64,000 nt of DNA from Methylovorus mays (GCF_020531915.1 NZ_JAJAVG010000003.1:1-64000), one strand, 5' to 3'. Counted from the stretch's first letter, positions 1 to 9,460 are shown. Notes: generated from the letters alone by a model not told the origin. Translations and numbers: made by a program.

Positions 1-117
1 GTATCCATCACCGTGGCACTGATTGCCCCGATCGCGATGGAAGACGGTCTGCGCTTTGCGATTCGTGAAGGTGGCCGTACCGTTGGTGCCGGCGTCGTCG
101 CGAAAATTATTGAGTAA
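1..117 (+). CDS. tuf: Elongation factor Tu, C-terminal end (partial)
   Basis: Thirty-eight codons read in frame from the first base of the window to a TAA. The C-terminal residues, including [18 protein letters not shown], are the last strand of domain 3 of EF-Tu, the GTPase that carries aminoacyl-tRNA to the ribosome. The 5' part lies outside the window. Its place directly before rpsJ matches the tufB-S10 order of proteobacteria. A strong terminator follows within 15 bases, so tuf transcription is probably largely ended before rpsJ. Confidence 0.95.
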   Translation, partial: VSITVALIAPIAMEDGLRFAIREGGRTVGAGVVAKIIE

Positions 118-130
118 TTAATACTTGTCA

Positions 131-159
131 GGCCGCAAGCTTCTGCTTGCGGCCTTTTT
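131..159 (+). terminator. Intrinsic terminator after tuf
   Basis: A perfect 10-bp stem, GGCCGCAAGC with GCTTGCGGCC around a TTCT loop, is followed by five T residues. It sits 13 bases after the tuf stop codon and about 35 bases before the rpsJ start, so read-through or a promoter in this short gap must feed rpsJ. Confidence 0.9.
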
Positions 160-194
160 GTTCTTTAGAAATATCGCTCTTTAAGGAAAGTAAC

Positions 195-503
195 ATGGCT
201 GCTCAAAAAATCCGTATTCGTCTCAAAGCATTTGACTATCGTCTGATCGATCAGTCCGCTCTTGAAATAGTAGAAACTGCAAAGCGCACCGGCGCAGTTG
301 TCAAGGGCCCAGTTCCTTTGCCTACACGTATTGAGCGTTTTGACTTGCTGCGTTCTCCTCACGTAAACAAGACTTCGCGTGACCAATTCGAAATTCGTAC
401 CCATCAGCGCTTGATGGACATTGTTGATCCTACAGATAAAACAGTGGACGCGCTCATGAAGCTGGATCTGCCAGCTGGTGTTGATGTAGAAATCAAGCTG
501 TAA
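195..503 (+). CDS. rpsJ: 30S ribosomal protein S10
   Basis: A 102-residue protein of normal S10 length, part of the small-subunit head; in E. coli it also acts as NusE in antitermination. The family signature [17 protein letters not shown] is present. The open frame extends upstream to 147, but the ATG at 195 has a good Shine-Dalgarno AAGGAAAG at 183-190 and gives the conserved [14 protein letters not shown] start, so it is chosen. It is first in the S10 cluster and is separated from rplC by 111 bases carrying a candidate promoter and hairpin, which is a wider gap than elsewhere in the cluster. Confidence 0.97.
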   Translation: MAAQKIRIRLKAFDYRLIDQSALEIVETAKRTGAVVKGPVPLPTRIERFDLLRSPHVNKTSRDQFEIRTHQRLMDIVDPTDKTVDALMKLDLPAGVDVEIKL

Positions 504-517
504 TTTACAACAGTAAG

Positions 518-546
518 TTGTGTTTGGTTGCGAGCTCGGATATAAT
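518..546 (+). promoter_or_regulatory. Candidate sigma-70 promoter before rplC
   Basis: TTGTGT (518-523) and a perfect TATAAT (541-546) are separated by 17 bases. The site lies in the unusually long rpsJ-rplC gap and would start a transcript near 553, upstream of a small hairpin and rplC. Seen in sequence only; use in the cell is inferred. Confidence 0.5.
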
Positions 547-567
547 CCCGGGCTTGCATTAAAAATC

Positions 568-593
568 GGCCGATCAATTGTAATCGGCCTTTT
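568..593 (+). promoter_or_regulatory. Hairpin with T-run in the rplC leader
   Basis: A 7-bp stem GGCCGAT/ATCGGCC with an 8-base loop is followed by TTTT at 590-593. It could be a weak terminator or attenuator between rpsJ and rplC, about 20 bases ahead of the rplC start. The stem is too short to be sure that it stops transcription. Confidence 0.4.
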
Positions 594-614
594 AATTATT
601 ATAAGGAAATGATC

Positions 615-1259
615 ATGAGCTTAGGGCTTATTGGTCGCAAGGTGGGTATGACCCGCGTATTTACCGATGAAGGCGAAAGCATTCCGGTAACTGTGCTGGA
701 AGTTGTACCAAACCGTGTGACACAAGTTAAGACGCCGTCTAGCGACGGCTATGCTGGTCTCCAGGTTGCGCATGGTGAGCGTCGTGCTAGCCGTGTCACC
801 AAGGCGCTGGCTGGTCACTATGCCAAAGCTGGCGTTGCTGCTGGTTCTGGTATCAAAGAATTCGCTGTTGCTGAAGATGTTCTGGCCAACTATACCGTTG
901 GCGGTCAGATCACCGTTGAGCTTTTCCAGGCTGGTCAGTACGTTGACGTTACTGGCGTTTCGCTTGGTAAGGGTTTTGCTGGTGCAATCAAGCGCCACAA
1001 CTTCAGTTCTAACCGTGCCTCTCACGGTAACTCCCGTTCGCATAATGTTCCCGGCTCTATCGGTATGGCGCAGGATCCAGGTCGTGTGTTCCCTGGTAAG
1101 CGCATGCCTGGTCATCTGGGTGCTGTGAAGACTACCGTTCAAAATCTGCAAATCGTTCGCGTGGATGCTGAGCGTAATCTGTTGCTGATTAAGGGTGCTG
1201 TTCCAGGATCCAAGGGTGGCGACGTAGTGGTTCGTCCCGCTGTTAAGGCAGGTGCATAA
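615..1259 (+). CDS. rplC: 50S ribosomal protein L3
   Basis: A 214-residue L3, an early 23S rRNA assembly protein reaching towards the peptidyl transferase centre. The segment [17 protein letters not shown] and the following MAQDPG, containing the glutamine methylated by PrmB in E. coli, are conserved. The frame could start at an ATG at 609, but the ribosome-binding sequence AAGGA (603-607) would then be only one base away. From the ATG at 615 spacing is normal and the protein begins [12 protein letters not shown] as in other L3 proteins. The stop overlaps the rplD start as TAATG. Confidence 0.97.
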   Translation: MSLGLIGRKVGMTRVFTDEGESIPVTVLEVVPNRVTQVKTPSSDGYAGLQVAHGERRASRVTKALAGHYAKAGVAAGSGIKEFAVAEDVLANYTVGGQITVELFQAGQYVDVTGVSLGKGFAGAIKRHNFSSNRASHGNSRSHNVPGSIGMAQDPGRVFPGKRMPGHLGAVKTTVQNLQIVRVDAERNLLLIKGAVPGSKGGDVVVRPAVKAGA

Positions 1260-1885
1260 TGGAACTCAAGTTAATCGATAAAAATGGCAAGCCGGCCAAA
1301 AGCGGTGTTGAAGTTTCCGAAGTAACCTTCGGTCGCGAATTCAACGAAGCCCTGGTGCATCAAGTGGTTGTTGCATATCAGGCAAATGCGCGTACTGCGA
1401 CGCGTGCACAATTGGGCCGCGGCACAGTTAGCCACACTACCCATAAGCCATGGAATCAAAAAGGTACTGGCCGTGCACGTTCGGGTATGAGCTCCAGCCC
1501 AATCTGGCGTGGAGGCGGTCGCGCTTTCCCAAATAGCCCTGACGAAAACTTCAGCCATAAGGTTAACCGCAAGGTTTACCGTGCTGGTATGCGCTCCATC
1601 CTGTCCGAGCTGGTTCGTCAGGATCGTTTGAGTGTCATTGAAGAGTTTGTGGTTGAGACTCCAAAAACCAAAGCGCTGGTCGAAAAGATCAAGGGTCTGG
1701 GTTACGGTGAAGGTGTTCTGGTGTTGGTGGATGGTTTTGATGAAAACCTGTACCTCTCGGCACGCAATCTGCCTAACGTTCTGGTTGTTGAAGCTCAATA
1801 CGCTGATCCTGTCAGTCTGGTTCGCTTCCCCAATGTGGTGGCTACCAAGGCTGCAGTCAAGAAATTAGAGGAGATGCTGGCATGA
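1259..1885 (+). CDS. rplD: 50S ribosomal protein L4
   Basis: A 208-residue L4, which lines the peptide exit tunnel with a long loop. The loop signature around [14 protein letters not shown] and [11 protein letters not shown] is clear. It starts inside the rplC stop codon and its own stop overlaps the rplW ATG, so L3, L4 and L23 are probably translationally coupled. In E. coli L4 represses its own S10 operon through the rpsJ leader. Whether that happens here is unknown; the only obvious leader-like hairpin lies before rplC rather than before rpsJ. Confidence 0.97.
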   Translation: MELKLIDKNGKPAKSGVEVSEVTFGREFNEALVHQVVVAYQANARTATRAQLGRGTVSHTTHKPWNQKGTGRARSGMSSSPIWRGGGRAFPNSPDENFSHKVNRKVYRAGMRSILSELVRQDRLSVIEEFVVETPKTKALVEKIKGLGYGEGVLVLVDGFDENLYLSARNLPNVLVVEAQYADPVSLVRFPNVVATKAAVKKLEEMLA

Positions 1886-2202
1886 GCGCAAATCTGAACC
1901 AGATCGCTACTCAAGATCGTTTGCTGCAAGTCATCCTGGCTCCGCAAATCACGGAAAAAGCAACTTATGTTGCCGACAAAAACCAACAGATCGCATTCAA
2001 GGTGCGCACTGACGCAACCAAGCCTGAAATCAAGGCTGCTGTTGAACTGGTTTTCAAGGTTGAAGTTGCCGCTGTTACTGTCGCCAATGTTAAGGGTAAG
2101 GTGAAGCGCGCAGGCCGTGTGCTGGGTCGTCGTAAGGACTGGAAAAAGGCTTATGTAAGCCTGAAGCCAGGCCAAGAAATTAACTTTGCAGCAGGCGAAT
2201 AG
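1882..2202 (+). CDS. rplW: 50S ribosomal protein L23
   Basis: A 106-residue L23, at the exit of the peptide tunnel where trigger factor and SRP dock. The motif [17 protein letters not shown] and the basic stretch [21 protein letters not shown] match the family in order. It overlaps rplD by four bases (ATGA) and is followed by rplB after eight bases with a GGAG-type binding site. Length is normal for proteobacterial L23. Confidence 0.96.
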   Translation: MSANLNQIATQDRLLQVILAPQITEKATYVADKNQQIAFKVRTDATKPEIKAAVELVFKVEVAAVTVANVKGKVKRAGRVLGRRKDWKKAYVSLKPGQEINFAAGE

Positions 2203-2210
2203 GAGATATT

Positions 2211-3044
2211 ATGGCACTGATTAAAGTCAAGCCGACTTCCCCTGGCCGTCGCGCAGTCGTTAAGGTTGTTACACCTGAGTTGCACAAGGGTAAGCCTTAC
2301 GCGCCTCTGCTGGAGAAGCAAAGCAAAAAAGCTGGTCGTAACAACAACGGCCATATCACGACTCGTCACCAAGGTGGCGGTCACAAGCAGCATTATCGCG
2401 TGATCGATTTCCGTCGCAACAAGGACGGCATTGTCGCCAAGGTTGAGCATCTGGAATACGATCCAAACCGTAGCGCGCATATCGCTCTGCTGGTTTATTC
2501 GGATGGTGAGCGTCGTTACATCATTGCGCCACGTGGCGTTTCCGCTGGTGCGCAACTGGTAAGTGGTTCTGATGCTCCGATCAAGGTGGGTAATGCTTTA
2601 CCTCTGCGCAATATTCCCGTTGGTAGCACGATTCACTGCGTGGAAATCATGCCTGGTAAGGGTGCGCAAATTGCTCGCTCTGCAGGTACTTCCGTGCAGC
2701 TTCTGGCTCGCGAAGGCAGCTATGCTCAGTTGCGTCTCCGTTCCGGCGAAGTTCGTCGCGTTCACGTGGATTGCAAGGCAACCATCGGTGAAGTGGGTAA
2801 CGAAGAGCATTCATTGCGTTCCATCGGTAAAGCTGGTGCGATGCGTTGGCGCGGTGTTCGTCCTACCGTTCGCGGTGTGGTAATGAACCCTGTTGATCAC
2901 CCGCACGGTGGTGGTGAAGGTAAGACCGCTGCTGGTATGAATCCAGTAAGCCCATGGGGTACGCCTACCAAGGGTTATCGTACACGTAGCAACAAGCGCA
3001 CCGACAACATGCGCGTAAGCCGTCGTCCGGCTAATAAGAGGTAA
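2211..3044 (+). CDS. rplB: 50S ribosomal protein L2
   Basis: A 277-residue L2, required for subunit joining and peptidyl transfer. The C-terminal [14 protein letters not shown] contains the conserved histidine near the catalytic centre; the KPYAPLL and [14 protein letters not shown] segments are also typical. AGGAG precedes the ATG by six bases. It lies eight bases after rplW and five before rpsS, within the continuous S10 cluster. Nothing unusual is seen. Confidence 0.97.
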   Translation: MALIKVKPTSPGRRAVVKVVTPELHKGKPYAPLLEKQSKKAGRNNNGHITTRHQGGGHKQHYRVIDFRRNKDGIVAKVEHLEYDPNRSAHIALLVYSDGERRYIIAPRGVSAGAQLVSGSDAPIKVGNALPLRNIPVGSTIHCVEIMPGKGAQIARSAGTSVQLLAREGSYAQLRLRSGEVRRVHVDCKATIGEVGNEEHSLRSIGKAGAMRWRGVRPTVRGVVMNPVDHPHGGGEGKTAAGMNPVSPWGTPTKGYRTRSNKRTDNMRVSRRPANKR

Positions 3045-3049
3045 GGAAA

Positions 3050-3325
3050 ATGGCACGTTCAATTAAAAAAGGCCCATTTATTGATGGGCACTTGGCTAAG
3101 AAGGTGGAAGTGGCTGTTGCTGCTCGCGACAGAAAGCCGATCAAGACTTGGTCTCGTCGCTCCACCATTCTTCCTGATTTTATTGGTCTGACGATCGCTG
3201 TGCACAATGGCCGCCAACACGTGCCAGTGCTGATCTCGGAAAACATGGTAGGCCACAAGCTCGGCGAATTCGCGCTGACCCGTACGTTCAAGGGTCATGC
3301 TGCCGATAAAAAAGCCAAGAAGTAG
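3050..3325 (+). CDS. rpsS: 30S ribosomal protein S19
   Basis: A 91-residue S19 of the small-subunit head, contacting S13 and the A-site region. The family pattern is visible as [15 protein letters not shown] at the start and [20 protein letters not shown] near residues 55-74. It follows rplB by five bases with GAGGTAAGG as the ribosome-binding region and precedes rplV closely. Confidence 0.97.
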   Translation: MARSIKKGPFIDGHLAKKVEVAVAARDRKPIKTWSRRSTILPDFIGLTIAVHNGRQHVPVLISENMVGHKLGEFALTRTFKGHAADKKAKK

Positions 3326-3334
3326 GAGATGACG

Positions 3335-3664
3335 ATGCAAGTATCCGCAGTATTAAAAGGTGTTCATCTGTCCCCGCAAAAGGCTCGCTTGGTTGCTGAC
3401 CTGATTCGCGGCAAGAAAGTTGATTACGCACTCAATATTCTGAATTTCACACCTAAAAAGGGTGCAGAGATCATCAAGAAGGTTGTTGAGTCCGCTATCG
3501 CTAACGCTGAACACAACGAAGGTGCCGATATCGATGAGTTGAAGGTGACTTCAATCTATGTCGACAAGGGTATCGTTCTTAAACGTATTCGTGCGCGTGC
3601 CAAAGGTCGTGCTGGACGGATTATTAAGCCTACATGTCACATTACAGTGACTGTCGGTAATTAA
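3335..3664 (+). CDS. rplV: 50S ribosomal protein L22
   Basis: A 109-residue L22, whose beta hairpin lines the exit tunnel and can carry macrolide resistance changes. The start [17 protein letters not shown] and the loop [12 protein letters not shown] are typical. An in-frame ATG exists at 3329, but it directly abuts the Shine-Dalgarno AGGAG (3324-3328). The ATG at 3335 has six-base spacing and gives [14 protein letters not shown], the usual N-terminus, so it is preferred. Confidence 0.96.
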   Translation: MQVSAVLKGVHLSPQKARLVADLIRGKKVDYALNILNFTPKKGAEIIKKVVESAIANAEHNEGADIDELKVTSIYVDKGIVLKRIRARAKGRAGRIIKPTCHITVTVGN

Positions 3665-3674
3665 AGGAATCGTT

Positions 3675-4388
3675 ATGGGTCAGAAAATTCATCCGTTTGG
3701 TTTCCGTCTGAGTGTCCAGAAGAACTGGTCATCTCGTTGGTACGCCAACAGCAAGAACTTCCCAGCTATGCTGAATAGCGACATCAAGGTACGTGACTTC
3801 CTCAAGAAGAAGCTCTCGCACGCTGCTGTCAGCAAGATCGTGATCGAGCGTCCTGCCAAGAACGCAAAGATCACCATTTACAGTGCACGCCCAGGTGTCG
3901 TTATTGGTAAAAAGGGTGAGGATATCGAATCCTTGCGCTCCAGCCTGCAAGGTTTGATGGGTGTTCCAGTTCACTTGAACATCGAAGAAGTTCGCAAGCC
4001 TGAAATTGACGCAACGCTGATCGCTGAGAGCATTGCTCAACAGCTTGAAAAACGTGTGATGTTCCGTCGTGCAATGAAGCGTGCAATGCAAAACGCAATG
4101 CGTCTGGGTGCTCAGGGCATCAAGATCATGAGCTCGGGCCGTTTGAATGGTATCGAAATCGCGCGTACTGAGTGGTATCGCGAAGGCCGTGTGCCATTGC
4201 ATACTCTGCGTGCTGATATCGATTACGGCGTAGCTGAGGCTAAAACCACCTACGGTATCATCGGCATCAAGGTGTGGGTATTCAAGGGCGAAGTGTTTGG
4301 CACTCATGCCGAACAGCAAGCTGCAGTACCTGCTGAACCAGAAAAGAAAGTAAGAAAGTCGGGGGCGAAAAATGCTGCAGCCAGCTAG
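3675..4388 (+). CDS. rpsC: 30S ribosomal protein S3
   Basis: A 237-residue S3 with the type II KH domain in its first half ([14 protein letters not shown]) and the C-terminal domain with [20 protein letters not shown]. It lines the mRNA entry tunnel and contributes to helicase activity. The last 30 residues are low-complexity and charged, as is common in betaproteobacterial S3. Its 3' end overlaps the rplP start by 17 bases, so L16 is probably coupled to S3 translation. Confidence 0.97.
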   Translation: MGQKIHPFGFRLSVQKNWSSRWYANSKNFPAMLNSDIKVRDFLKKKLSHAAVSKIVIERPAKNAKITIYSARPGVVIGKKGEDIESLRSSLQGLMGVPVHLNIEEVRKPEIDATLIAESIAQQLEKRVMFRRAMKRAMQNAMRLGAQGIKIMSSGRLNGIEIARTEWYREGRVPLHTLRADIDYGVAEAKTTYGIIGIKVWVFKGEVFGTHAEQQAAVPAEPEKKVRKSGAKNAAAS

Positions 4389-4788
4389 ACAGAAATTCCG
4401 TAAACAGCAGAAGGGCCGTAACAAAGGCATTGCTACTACCGGTAACAAGGTGAGCTTTGGTGAGTTTGGTCTGAAAGCTGTTGGCCGTGGCCGTTTGACT
4501 GCACGTCAAATTGAGGCTGCTCGTCGCGTGATGACACGTCACATCAAGCGTGGTGGTCGTGTCTGGATCCGTATTTTCCCCGACAAGCCAATCTCCAGCA
4601 AACCTGCTGAAGTTCGTATGGGTAACGGTAAAGGTAGTCCGGAATACTTCGTTGCTGAAATTCAACCGGGCAAGATGTTATACGAGATGGATGGTGTGAG
4701 TGAGCAGTTGGCCCGCGAAGCGTTCCGCTTGGCGGCAGCTAAGTTGCCAATCGAAACTACTTTCACAACTCGTCATATCGGGAGTTAA
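4372..4788 (+). CDS. rplP: 50S ribosomal protein L16
   Basis: A 138-residue L16, which helps place A-site tRNA on the large subunit. The start [18 protein letters not shown] and the later [36 protein letters not shown] are signatures. The arginine modified by the oxygenase RoxA in E. coli lies in this last segment. The gene begins inside rpsC, with GGGGGCG serving as a weak ribosome-binding site. Confidence 0.97.
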   Translation: MLQPARQKFRKQQKGRNKGIATTGNKVSFGEFGLKAVGRGRLTARQIEAARRVMTRHIKRGGRVWIRIFPDKPISSKPAEVRMGNGKGSPEYFVAEIQPGKMLYEMDGVSEQLAREAFRLAAAKLPIETTFTTRHIGS

Positions 4789-4790
4789 AG

Positions 4791-4985
4791 ATGAAAGCTA
4801 GTGATTTAAGAAACAAGTCTGTTGATGAGTTGAACAATGAGTTGATCGACCTGCGTCGTGCTCAATTCTCGTTGCGTATGCAATTGTCTACTCAGCAATT
4901 AAACAAAGTTGATCAGGTAAGCAAGGTGCGCCGCGATATCGCTCGTGTACGTACCGTGCTGGCTGAAAAAGCTAAGCAAGCTTAA
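4791..4985 (+). CDS. rpmC: 50S ribosomal protein L29
   Basis: A 64-residue two-helix L29 protein of the tunnel-exit rim. [20 protein letters not shown] followed by [10 protein letters not shown] and [14 protein letters not shown] is the normal layout. It begins three bases after rplP and ends nine bases before rpsQ, as the penultimate gene of the S10 group. Confidence 0.96.
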   Translation: MKASDLRNKSVDELNNELIDLRRAQFSLRMQLSTQQLNKVDQVSKVRRDIARVRTVLAEKAKQA

Positions 4986-4994
4986 GGTGAGTAG

Positions 4995-5270
4995 ATGATG
5001 ACCGATACACAAGCAGATAAAGTTGTTCGCAGTCTGACTGGTCGCGTAGTCAGCGACAAAATGGACAAGACCGTAACCGTATTGGTGGAGCGCAAGGTTA
5101 AGCACCCACTGATCGGCAAGGTCGTTCGCCGTTCTAACAAGTTCCATGCACACGACGAAAACAATGAGTGCAAGGAAGGCGACCTGGTAGTGATTGAGGA
5201 AAGCCGTCCGCTTTCCAAGACCAAAACCTGGAAAGTCAGCAAGATCGTAGAAAAAACACGCAACATATAA
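4995..5270 (+). CDS. rpsQ: 30S ribosomal protein S17
   Basis: A 91-residue S17, a primary 16S rRNA-binding OB-fold protein. [20 protein letters not shown] and the [15 protein letters not shown] segment are typical. Two adjacent ATG codons (4995 and 4998) are possible starts; the first is given. It closes the S10 cluster: the next 149 bases contain a palindromic promoter-like element and further hairpins before rplN. Confidence 0.96.
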   Translation: MMTDTQADKVVRSLTGRVVSDKMDKTVTVLVERKVKHPLIGKVVRRSNKFHAHDENNECKEGDLVVIEESRPLSKTKTWKVSKIVEKTRNI

Positions 5271-5272
5271 TT

Positions 5273-5306
5273 TATATTGCATCCCGTCTGGGATGCAATA
5301 TATAAT
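5273..5306 (+). promoter_or_regulatory. 13-bp palindrome overlapping a promoter-like sequence before rplN
   Basis: A perfect 13-bp inverted repeat (5273-5285 with 5290-5302, loop GTCT) begins three bases after the rpsQ stop. No T-run follows, so it is not a normal intrinsic terminator. Its arms overlap TTGCAT (5277-5282) and TATAAT (5301-5306), 18 bases apart, which look like a sigma-70 promoter. It could end or process the S10 transcript, act as an operator, or start the spc transcript; the sequence cannot decide. Confidence 0.5.
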
Positions 5307-5318
5307 GACGGACTTTTT

Positions 5319-5383
5319 GGCGCCCATGCAAGCTGGCGCCCCAATACTGACCGTAGTGCTGTCGGCCGTGATGCTCGCGGCCG
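5319..5383 (+). promoter_or_regulatory. Two further hairpins in the rplN leader
   Basis: GGCGCC pairs with GGCGCC across 5319-5340, and CGGCCG pairs with CGGCCG across 5363-5383. Together with the upstream 13-bp palindrome they form three consecutive dyads in the 149-base rpsQ-rplN gap, compatible with a structured spc leader. Confidence 0.35.
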
Positions 5384-5419
5384 GTGTTGGTTTAACGGAT
5401 TAAGTTGGAGATTATTCTC

Positions 5420-5788
5420 ATGATTCAAATGCAATCTCGGCTGGATGTTGCCGATAATACTGGTGCGCGTTCCGTAATGTGTATCAAGGTATTGGGTGGC
5501 TCCAAGCGTCGTTACGCCGGTATCGGTGATGTGATCAAGGTCACTATCAAGGATGCTGCGCCCCGCGGTCGTGTTAAAAAAGGCGAGGTATATAGTGCCG
5601 TAGTGGTTCGCACCACTAAGGGTGTTCGTCGTCCAGATGGTTCTCTGGTGAAGTTTGATGGCAATGCAGCAGTGTTGCTTAATAACAAGCTCGAGCCTAT
5701 CGGTACGCGTATTTTCGGGCCTGTGACCCGTGAGCTTCGTGGTGAGCGTTTCATGAAGATCGTGTCTCTAGCCCCAGAAGTCTTGTAG
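5420..5788 (+). CDS. rplN: 50S ribosomal protein L14
   Basis: A 122-residue L14, normal for the family, at the subunit interface. [19 protein letters not shown] and [20 protein letters not shown] are characteristic. A TTG at 5405 also opens the frame, but the ATG at 5420 has TGGAG (5406-5410) nine bases upstream and gives the conserved N-terminus. It is the first gene of the spc group and is set off from rpsQ by a structured intergenic region. Confidence 0.97.
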   Translation: MIQMQSRLDVADNTGARSVMCIKVLGGSKRRYAGIGDVIKVTIKDAAPRGRVKKGEVYSAVVVRTTKGVRRPDGSLVKFDGNAAVLLNNKLEPIGTRIFGPVTRELRGERFMKIVSLAPEVL

Positions 5789-5798
5789 GAGCGTTGAG

Positions 5799-6116
5799 AT
5801 GAGTAAGATTCGCAAAGGTGACGAAGTAATTCTGAATACTGGCAAGGATGCAGGCAAGCGCGGTACCGTACTGCGCATTCTGGATTCGGGCAAAGTGGTA
5901 GTTGAAGGCGTGAATTTGGTTAAGAAGCATGCCAAGCCAAACCCAATGCGTGGTGTGGCTGGCGGTATCATCAGCAAGGAAATGCCTGTTGATGTGTCTA
6001 ATGTTGCTTTATTTAACCGCGCCACTCAAAAAGGTGATCGCGTGGGTTTTAAGACACTGGATGATGGCCGCAAGGTCCGTGTTTTCAAGTCCAGCGGCGA
6101 AGTTGTGGACGCGTAA
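5799..6116 (+). CDS. rplX: 50S ribosomal protein L24
   Basis: A 105-residue L24, an assembly initiator for the large subunit. A KOW motif is visible as [20 protein letters not shown] at the N-terminus, followed by [15 protein letters not shown]. It lies ten bases after rplN with a GGAG-like site before the ATG and nine bases before rplE. Confidence 0.96.
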   Translation: MSKIRKGDEVILNTGKDAGKRGTVLRILDSGKVVVEGVNLVKKHAKPNPMRGVAGGIISKEMPVDVSNVALFNRATQKGDRVGFKTLDDGRKVRVFKSSGEVVDA

Positions 6117-6125
6117 GGGTTAATC

Positions 6126-6665
6126 ATGGCTCGTTTAAAAGATTTTTATAAAGATACTGTGGTCAAGTCTATGACTGAACAGTTCGGCTACACCTCGCCA
6201 ATGCAGGTTCCACGCATTGAGAAGATCACTCTTAACATGGGTGTTGGTGAAGCAGTTGCTGACAAGAAGGTAATGGAAAACGCCGTTGGGGATATGGAGA
6301 AGATTGCTGGTCAAAAAGCGGTCATCACCAAAGCCCGTAAGTCCATTGCTTCATTCAAGATTCGTGATGATTATCCTGTTGGCTGCAAAGTCACCTTGCG
6401 TCGTGAGCGTATGTATGAATTCCTGGATCGTTTGATTACTGTGGCTATTCCACGTATTCGTGACTTCCGCGGTATTTCCGCTAAGTCATTTGACGGCCGC
6501 GGCAATTACAACATGGGTGTGCGCGAACAGATCATTTTCCCTGAAATCGAGTACGACAAGATTGATGCTTTGCGTGGTATGAATATCACCATCACGACAA
6601 CAGCAAAAACCGATGAAGAAGCGCGTGCACTGCTTGCAGCGTTCAACTTCCCGTTTAGGAACTGA
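6126..6665 (+). CDS. rplE: 50S ribosomal protein L5
   Basis: A 179-residue L5, a 5S rRNA-binding protein forming the bridge to S13. [20 protein letters not shown] and the C-terminal [19 protein letters not shown] are family segments. Length equals the E. coli protein. It sits between rplX and rpsN as expected for the spc cluster. Confidence 0.97.
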   Translation: MARLKDFYKDTVVKSMTEQFGYTSPMQVPRIEKITLNMGVGEAVADKKVMENAVGDMEKIAGQKAVITKARKSIASFKIRDDYPVGCKVTLRRERMYEFLDRLITVAIPRIRDFRGISAKSFDGRGNYNMGVREQIIFPEIEYDKIDALRGMNITITTTAKTDEEARALLAAFNFPFRN

Positions 6666-6673
6666 GGCTAACA

Positions 6674-6979
6674 ATGGCTAAAACCTGTTTGATTGAACGC
6701 GAACAAAAACGTCGCGACACAGTAGAAAAATTTGCCGCTAAGCGCGCTGAATTAACTGCTGCTATGAATAATGCTGCAGCGAGCCCTGAAGAGCGTCGCG
6801 CTGCACGCCTTAAGCTGCAAAGTCTGCCACGTAACTCCAGTCCGGTTCGTTTGCGCAATCGTTGCGCTCTGACTGGCCGTCCTCGTGGTGTGTTTAGTAA
6901 GTTTGGTATTGCGCGCGGCAAGCTGCGCGAATTGATGATGCGTGGCGAAGTGCCAGGCGTTACAAAAGCCAGCTGGTAA
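6674..6979 (+). CDS. rpsN: 30S ribosomal protein S14 (long, zinc-free type)
   Basis: A 101-residue S14 of the long form that lacks the zinc-binding CxxC pairs of the short form. [21 protein letters not shown] near residues 57-77 and the terminal GVTKASW are diagnostic. It is in the standard position between rplE and rpsH and starts from an ATG eight bases after the rplE stop. Confidence 0.97.
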   Translation: MAKTCLIEREQKRRDTVEKFAAKRAELTAAMNNAAASPEERRAARLKLQSLPRNSSPVRLRNRCALTGRPRGVFSKFGIARGKLRELMMRGEVPGVTKASW

Positions 6980-6994
6980 CGGAGGAATTAGACG

Positions 6995-7390
6995 ATGAGT
7001 ATGAGTGATCCGATTGCCGACATGCTGACGCGCATTCGTAATGCGCAGAGCACCAACAAGCAAACTGTTTCTATGCCTTCTTCCAAATTGAAGGGCGCTA
7101 TTGCTAGCGTTCTGAAAGATGAAGGTTATATCGATGATTTTGCGGTGCAGTCTGTAGATGGCAAGCCACAATTGAATATCAGCCTCAAGTACTATGCTGG
7201 TCGCCCAGTGATTGAGAAGATTGAGCGCGTAAGCCGCCCTGGTCTTCGTATCTACCGCGGCAACCAGGATATTCCTGTGGTAATGAATGGTCTTGGTGTG
7301 ACTATCGTGTCTACATCCAAGGGTGTGATGACTGATCGTAAAGCGCGTGCTGCCGGTGTTGGTGGCGAAGTGCTCTGCGTAGTAGCTTAA
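6995..7390 (+). CDS. rpsH: 30S ribosomal protein S8
   Basis: A 131-residue S8, a central-domain assembly protein; in E. coli it is the translational repressor of the spc operon. [16 protein letters not shown] and the C-terminal [20 protein letters not shown] are conserved. A strong GGAGGA precedes the ATG. Regulation by S8 is likely for the family but no target was identified here. Confidence 0.97.
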   Translation: MSMSDPIADMLTRIRNAQSTNKQTVSMPSSKLKGAIASVLKDEGYIDDFAVQSVDGKPQLNISLKYYAGRPVIEKIERVSRPGLRIYRGNQDIPVVMNGLGVTIVSTSKGVMTDRKARAAGVGGEVLCVVA

Positions 7391-7400
7391 GGAGAATACT

Positions 7401-7934
7401 ATGTCTCGTGTAGCTAAAAACCCAGTCGCTATTCCTGCCAAGGTTGAAGTTGCATTGACTGCAAGCAACATCGCAGTCAGCGGCCCACTGGGTAAGCTGA
7501 ATCAAGCGCTGACTGGTGTGGTTAACATTGTTCGCGAAGGTGACAGTCTGACATTTGCTGCGGCTAATGACAGCCAGCACTCCCGTGCAATGTCAGGTAC
7601 CGTACGTGCCCTGGTGGCCAATATGGTGCAAGGTGTATCGCAAGGGTTTACCCGCAAGCTGAATCTGGTTGGTGTGGGCTATAAGGCTCAAGCGCAAGGC
7701 GCAACTCTTAATCTGGATCTGGGTTTTTCCCATCCGATTAACCACAAGATGCCAGAAGGAGTGACCGTGCAGACGCCAACCCAAACCGAAATCTTGCTGA
7801 CAGGTGTCGACAAGCAGGTTGTTGGTCAGGTGGCTGCCCAGATTCGTGCATATCGTTCCCCAGAGCCTTATAAGGGCAAGGGTGTTCGTTATTCCGATGA
7901 AGTGGTCACTATCAAAGAAACCAAGAAGAAGTAA
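7401..7934 (+). CDS. rplF: 50S ribosomal protein L6
   Basis: A 177-residue L6 with two repeated domains near the GTPase centre. The C-terminal signature [15 protein letters not shown] is clear and [12 protein letters not shown] marks the second domain. An AAGGAG site lies just upstream. It follows rpsH by ten bases and precedes rplR by ten. Confidence 0.97.
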   Translation: MSRVAKNPVAIPAKVEVALTASNIAVSGPLGKLNQALTGVVNIVREGDSLTFAAANDSQHSRAMSGTVRALVANMVQGVSQGFTRKLNLVGVGYKAQAQGATLNLDLGFSHPINHKMPEGVTVQTPTQTEILLTGVDKQVVGQVAAQIRAYRSPEPYKGKGVRYSDEVVTIKETKKK

Positions 7935-7944
7935 GGTTTAAGCC

Positions 7945-8298
7945 ATGAATAACGTAAATTCACGCCTGCGTCGCGCACGTAAAACCCGTGCCAAAATCGC
8001 AGAATTAAAGGTAACGCGTTTGAGCGTTCATCGCAGTAATGGCCATATTTATGCCCAAATCATTGCGGAAACCGGTGACAAGGTATTGGCAAGTGCCTCT
8101 ACTGTTGAGGTGGAAGTTCGCAAAGACATCAAGAATGGTGGAAATGTGGCTGCTGCTGCCGTGATCGGTAAGCGTATTGCTGAAAAGGCGAAGGCTGCCG
8201 GCATTACTTCTGTGGCTTTTGACCGTTCGGGTTACAAATACCACGGCCGTATCAAAGCGCTGGCTGATGCCGCGCGCGAAAACGGTCTGTCCTTCTAA
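7945..8298 (+). CDS. rplR: 50S ribosomal protein L18
   Basis: A 117-residue L18, the 5S rRNA-binding partner of L5. [16 protein letters not shown] and the terminal [20 protein letters not shown] are typical. Length equals the E. coli protein. It is placed normally between rplF and rpsE. Confidence 0.97.
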   Translation: MNNVNSRLRRARKTRAKIAELKVTRLSVHRSNGHIYAQIIAETGDKVLASASTVEVEVRKDIKNGGNVAAAAVIGKRIAEKAKAAGITSVAFDRSGYKYHGRIKALADAARENGLSF

Positions 8299-8312
8299 TT
8301 ACGAGGTTGATG

Positions 8313-8819
8313 ATGGCTAAAGATATTGAACAACAGCAAACCGATGGTTTGCGCGAGAAAATGATCTCGGTCAACCGCGTCACTAAAGTGGTTAAGGGCG
8401 GTCGTATCATGTCCTTCGCTGCACTGACTGTGGTTGGTGATGGCGACGGTGCCGTTGGCATGGGCAAGGGCAAGGCACGTGAAGTTCCAGTTGCTGTACA
8501 AAAGGCAATGGATGAAGCGCGTCGCGGTATGGTTAAGGTAAGCTTGAATAACGGTACATTGCATCACGCAGTCACCGGTGTTCACGGTGCTGCCAAAGTA
8601 TTCATTCAGCCAGCTTCTGAAGGTACCGGCATTATTGCTGGTGGCGCAATGCGCGCTATTTTTGAAGTAATGGGCATTACTAACGTGTTGGCTAAGTGCA
8701 TTGGTTCTACCAATCCTTACAACGTTGTGCGTGCTACCTTAAATGGTTTGCAGTCTATGAATACCCCGGCTGAAGTTGCTGCAAAGCGCGGCAAGACCGT
8801 CGAAGAAATCAGAGGTTAA
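8313..8819 (+). CDS. rpsE: 30S ribosomal protein S5
   Basis: A 168-residue S5 with an N-terminal double-stranded RNA-binding fold ([19 protein letters not shown]) and a C-terminal domain ending before EEIRG. It affects translational accuracy. TTG (8307), ATG (8310) and ATG (8313) are all in frame; ACGAGG at 8301-8306 is spaced six bases from 8313, giving [12 protein letters not shown], so that start is chosen. Confidence 0.96.
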   Translation: MAKDIEQQQTDGLREKMISVNRVTKVVKGGRIMSFAALTVVGDGDGAVGMGKGKAREVPVAVQKAMDEARRGMVKVSLNNGTLHHAVTGVHGAAKVFIQPASEGTGIIAGGAMRAIFEVMGITNVLAKCIGSTNPYNVVRATLNGLQSMNTPAEVAAKRGKTVEEIRG

Positions 8820-8821
8820 TC

Positions 8822-9019
8822 ATGGCTAAGGCAAAAAAAGCAGCAGCTACAGTAAAAGTGACTTTGGTAAAAAGTACCATTGGCCGTATTCAATCGCATC
8901 GTGCATGTGTTCGCGGCCTAGGTATTCGTCGTCTGCATCAGACCGTTGAAGTGCTGGATACCCCAGCAAATCGCGGCATGATCAATACAGTCGGCTATCT
9001 GTTAAAGGTTGAAGCATAA
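8822..9019 (+). CDS. rpmD: 50S ribosomal protein L30
   Basis: A 65-residue L30. The central [20 protein letters not shown] followed by [13 protein letters not shown] is typical. It begins two bases after rpsE and its stop overlaps the rplO ATG as TAATG, which suggests coupled translation. Confidence 0.96.
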   Translation: MAKAKKAAATVKVTLVKSTIGRIQSHRACVRGLGIRRLHQTVEVLDTPANRGMINTVGYLLKVEA

Positions 9020-9453
9020 TGAAACTGAATTCCATCAAGCCCGCTGAAGGCAGCAAGCACGCTAAGCGTCGCGTTGGCCGCGGCATTGGTTCTGGCCTGG
9101 GTAAGACTGCAGGTCGTGGTCACAAGGGTCAAAAGTCTCGCACTGGTGGTTTCCACAAGGTTGGTTTTGAAGGCGGTCAAATGCCTATTCAACGCCGTCT
9201 GCCGAAGCGTGGTTTTAACTCGTTGACCAAAGCTGATACCGCTCACGTGCGTACTAGCGAACTGGACAAGGTTCAAGCTGACGTTGTGGATCTGTTGGCA
9301 TTGAAGCAAGCCAATGTAATTCCTGGTTCTGCTCGTGCTGCAAAAGTATATCTTTCTGGCGATCTTTCCCGTGCGATCACTGTGCAGGGTTTGTTGCTGA
9401 GCAAAGGCGCCAAGGCTGCAGTTGAAGCCGCTGGCGGCAAGATCGTAGAGTAA
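9019..9453 (+). CDS. rplO: 50S ribosomal protein L15
   Basis: A 144-residue L15, a late-assembly protein. The glycine- and basic-rich N-terminus ([20 protein letters not shown], about residues 20-40) and [18 protein letters not shown] are characteristic. It is coupled to rpmD and followed by secY after seven bases, as in most spc operons. Confidence 0.97.
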   Translation: MKLNSIKPAEGSKHAKRRVGRGIGSGLGKTAGRGHKGQKSRTGGFHKVGFEGGQMPIQRRLPKRGFNSLTKADTAHVRTSELDKVQADVVDLLALKQANVIPGSARAAKVYLSGDLSRAITVQGLLLSKGAKAAVEAAGGKIVE

Positions 9454-9460
9454 TTGCAAG

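Noticed and set aside
5273-5302. 13-bp palindrome as an intrinsic terminator of the S10 operon
   Set aside because: No T-run follows on either strand. It overlaps promoter-like hexamers, so it was listed as a regulatory element instead.
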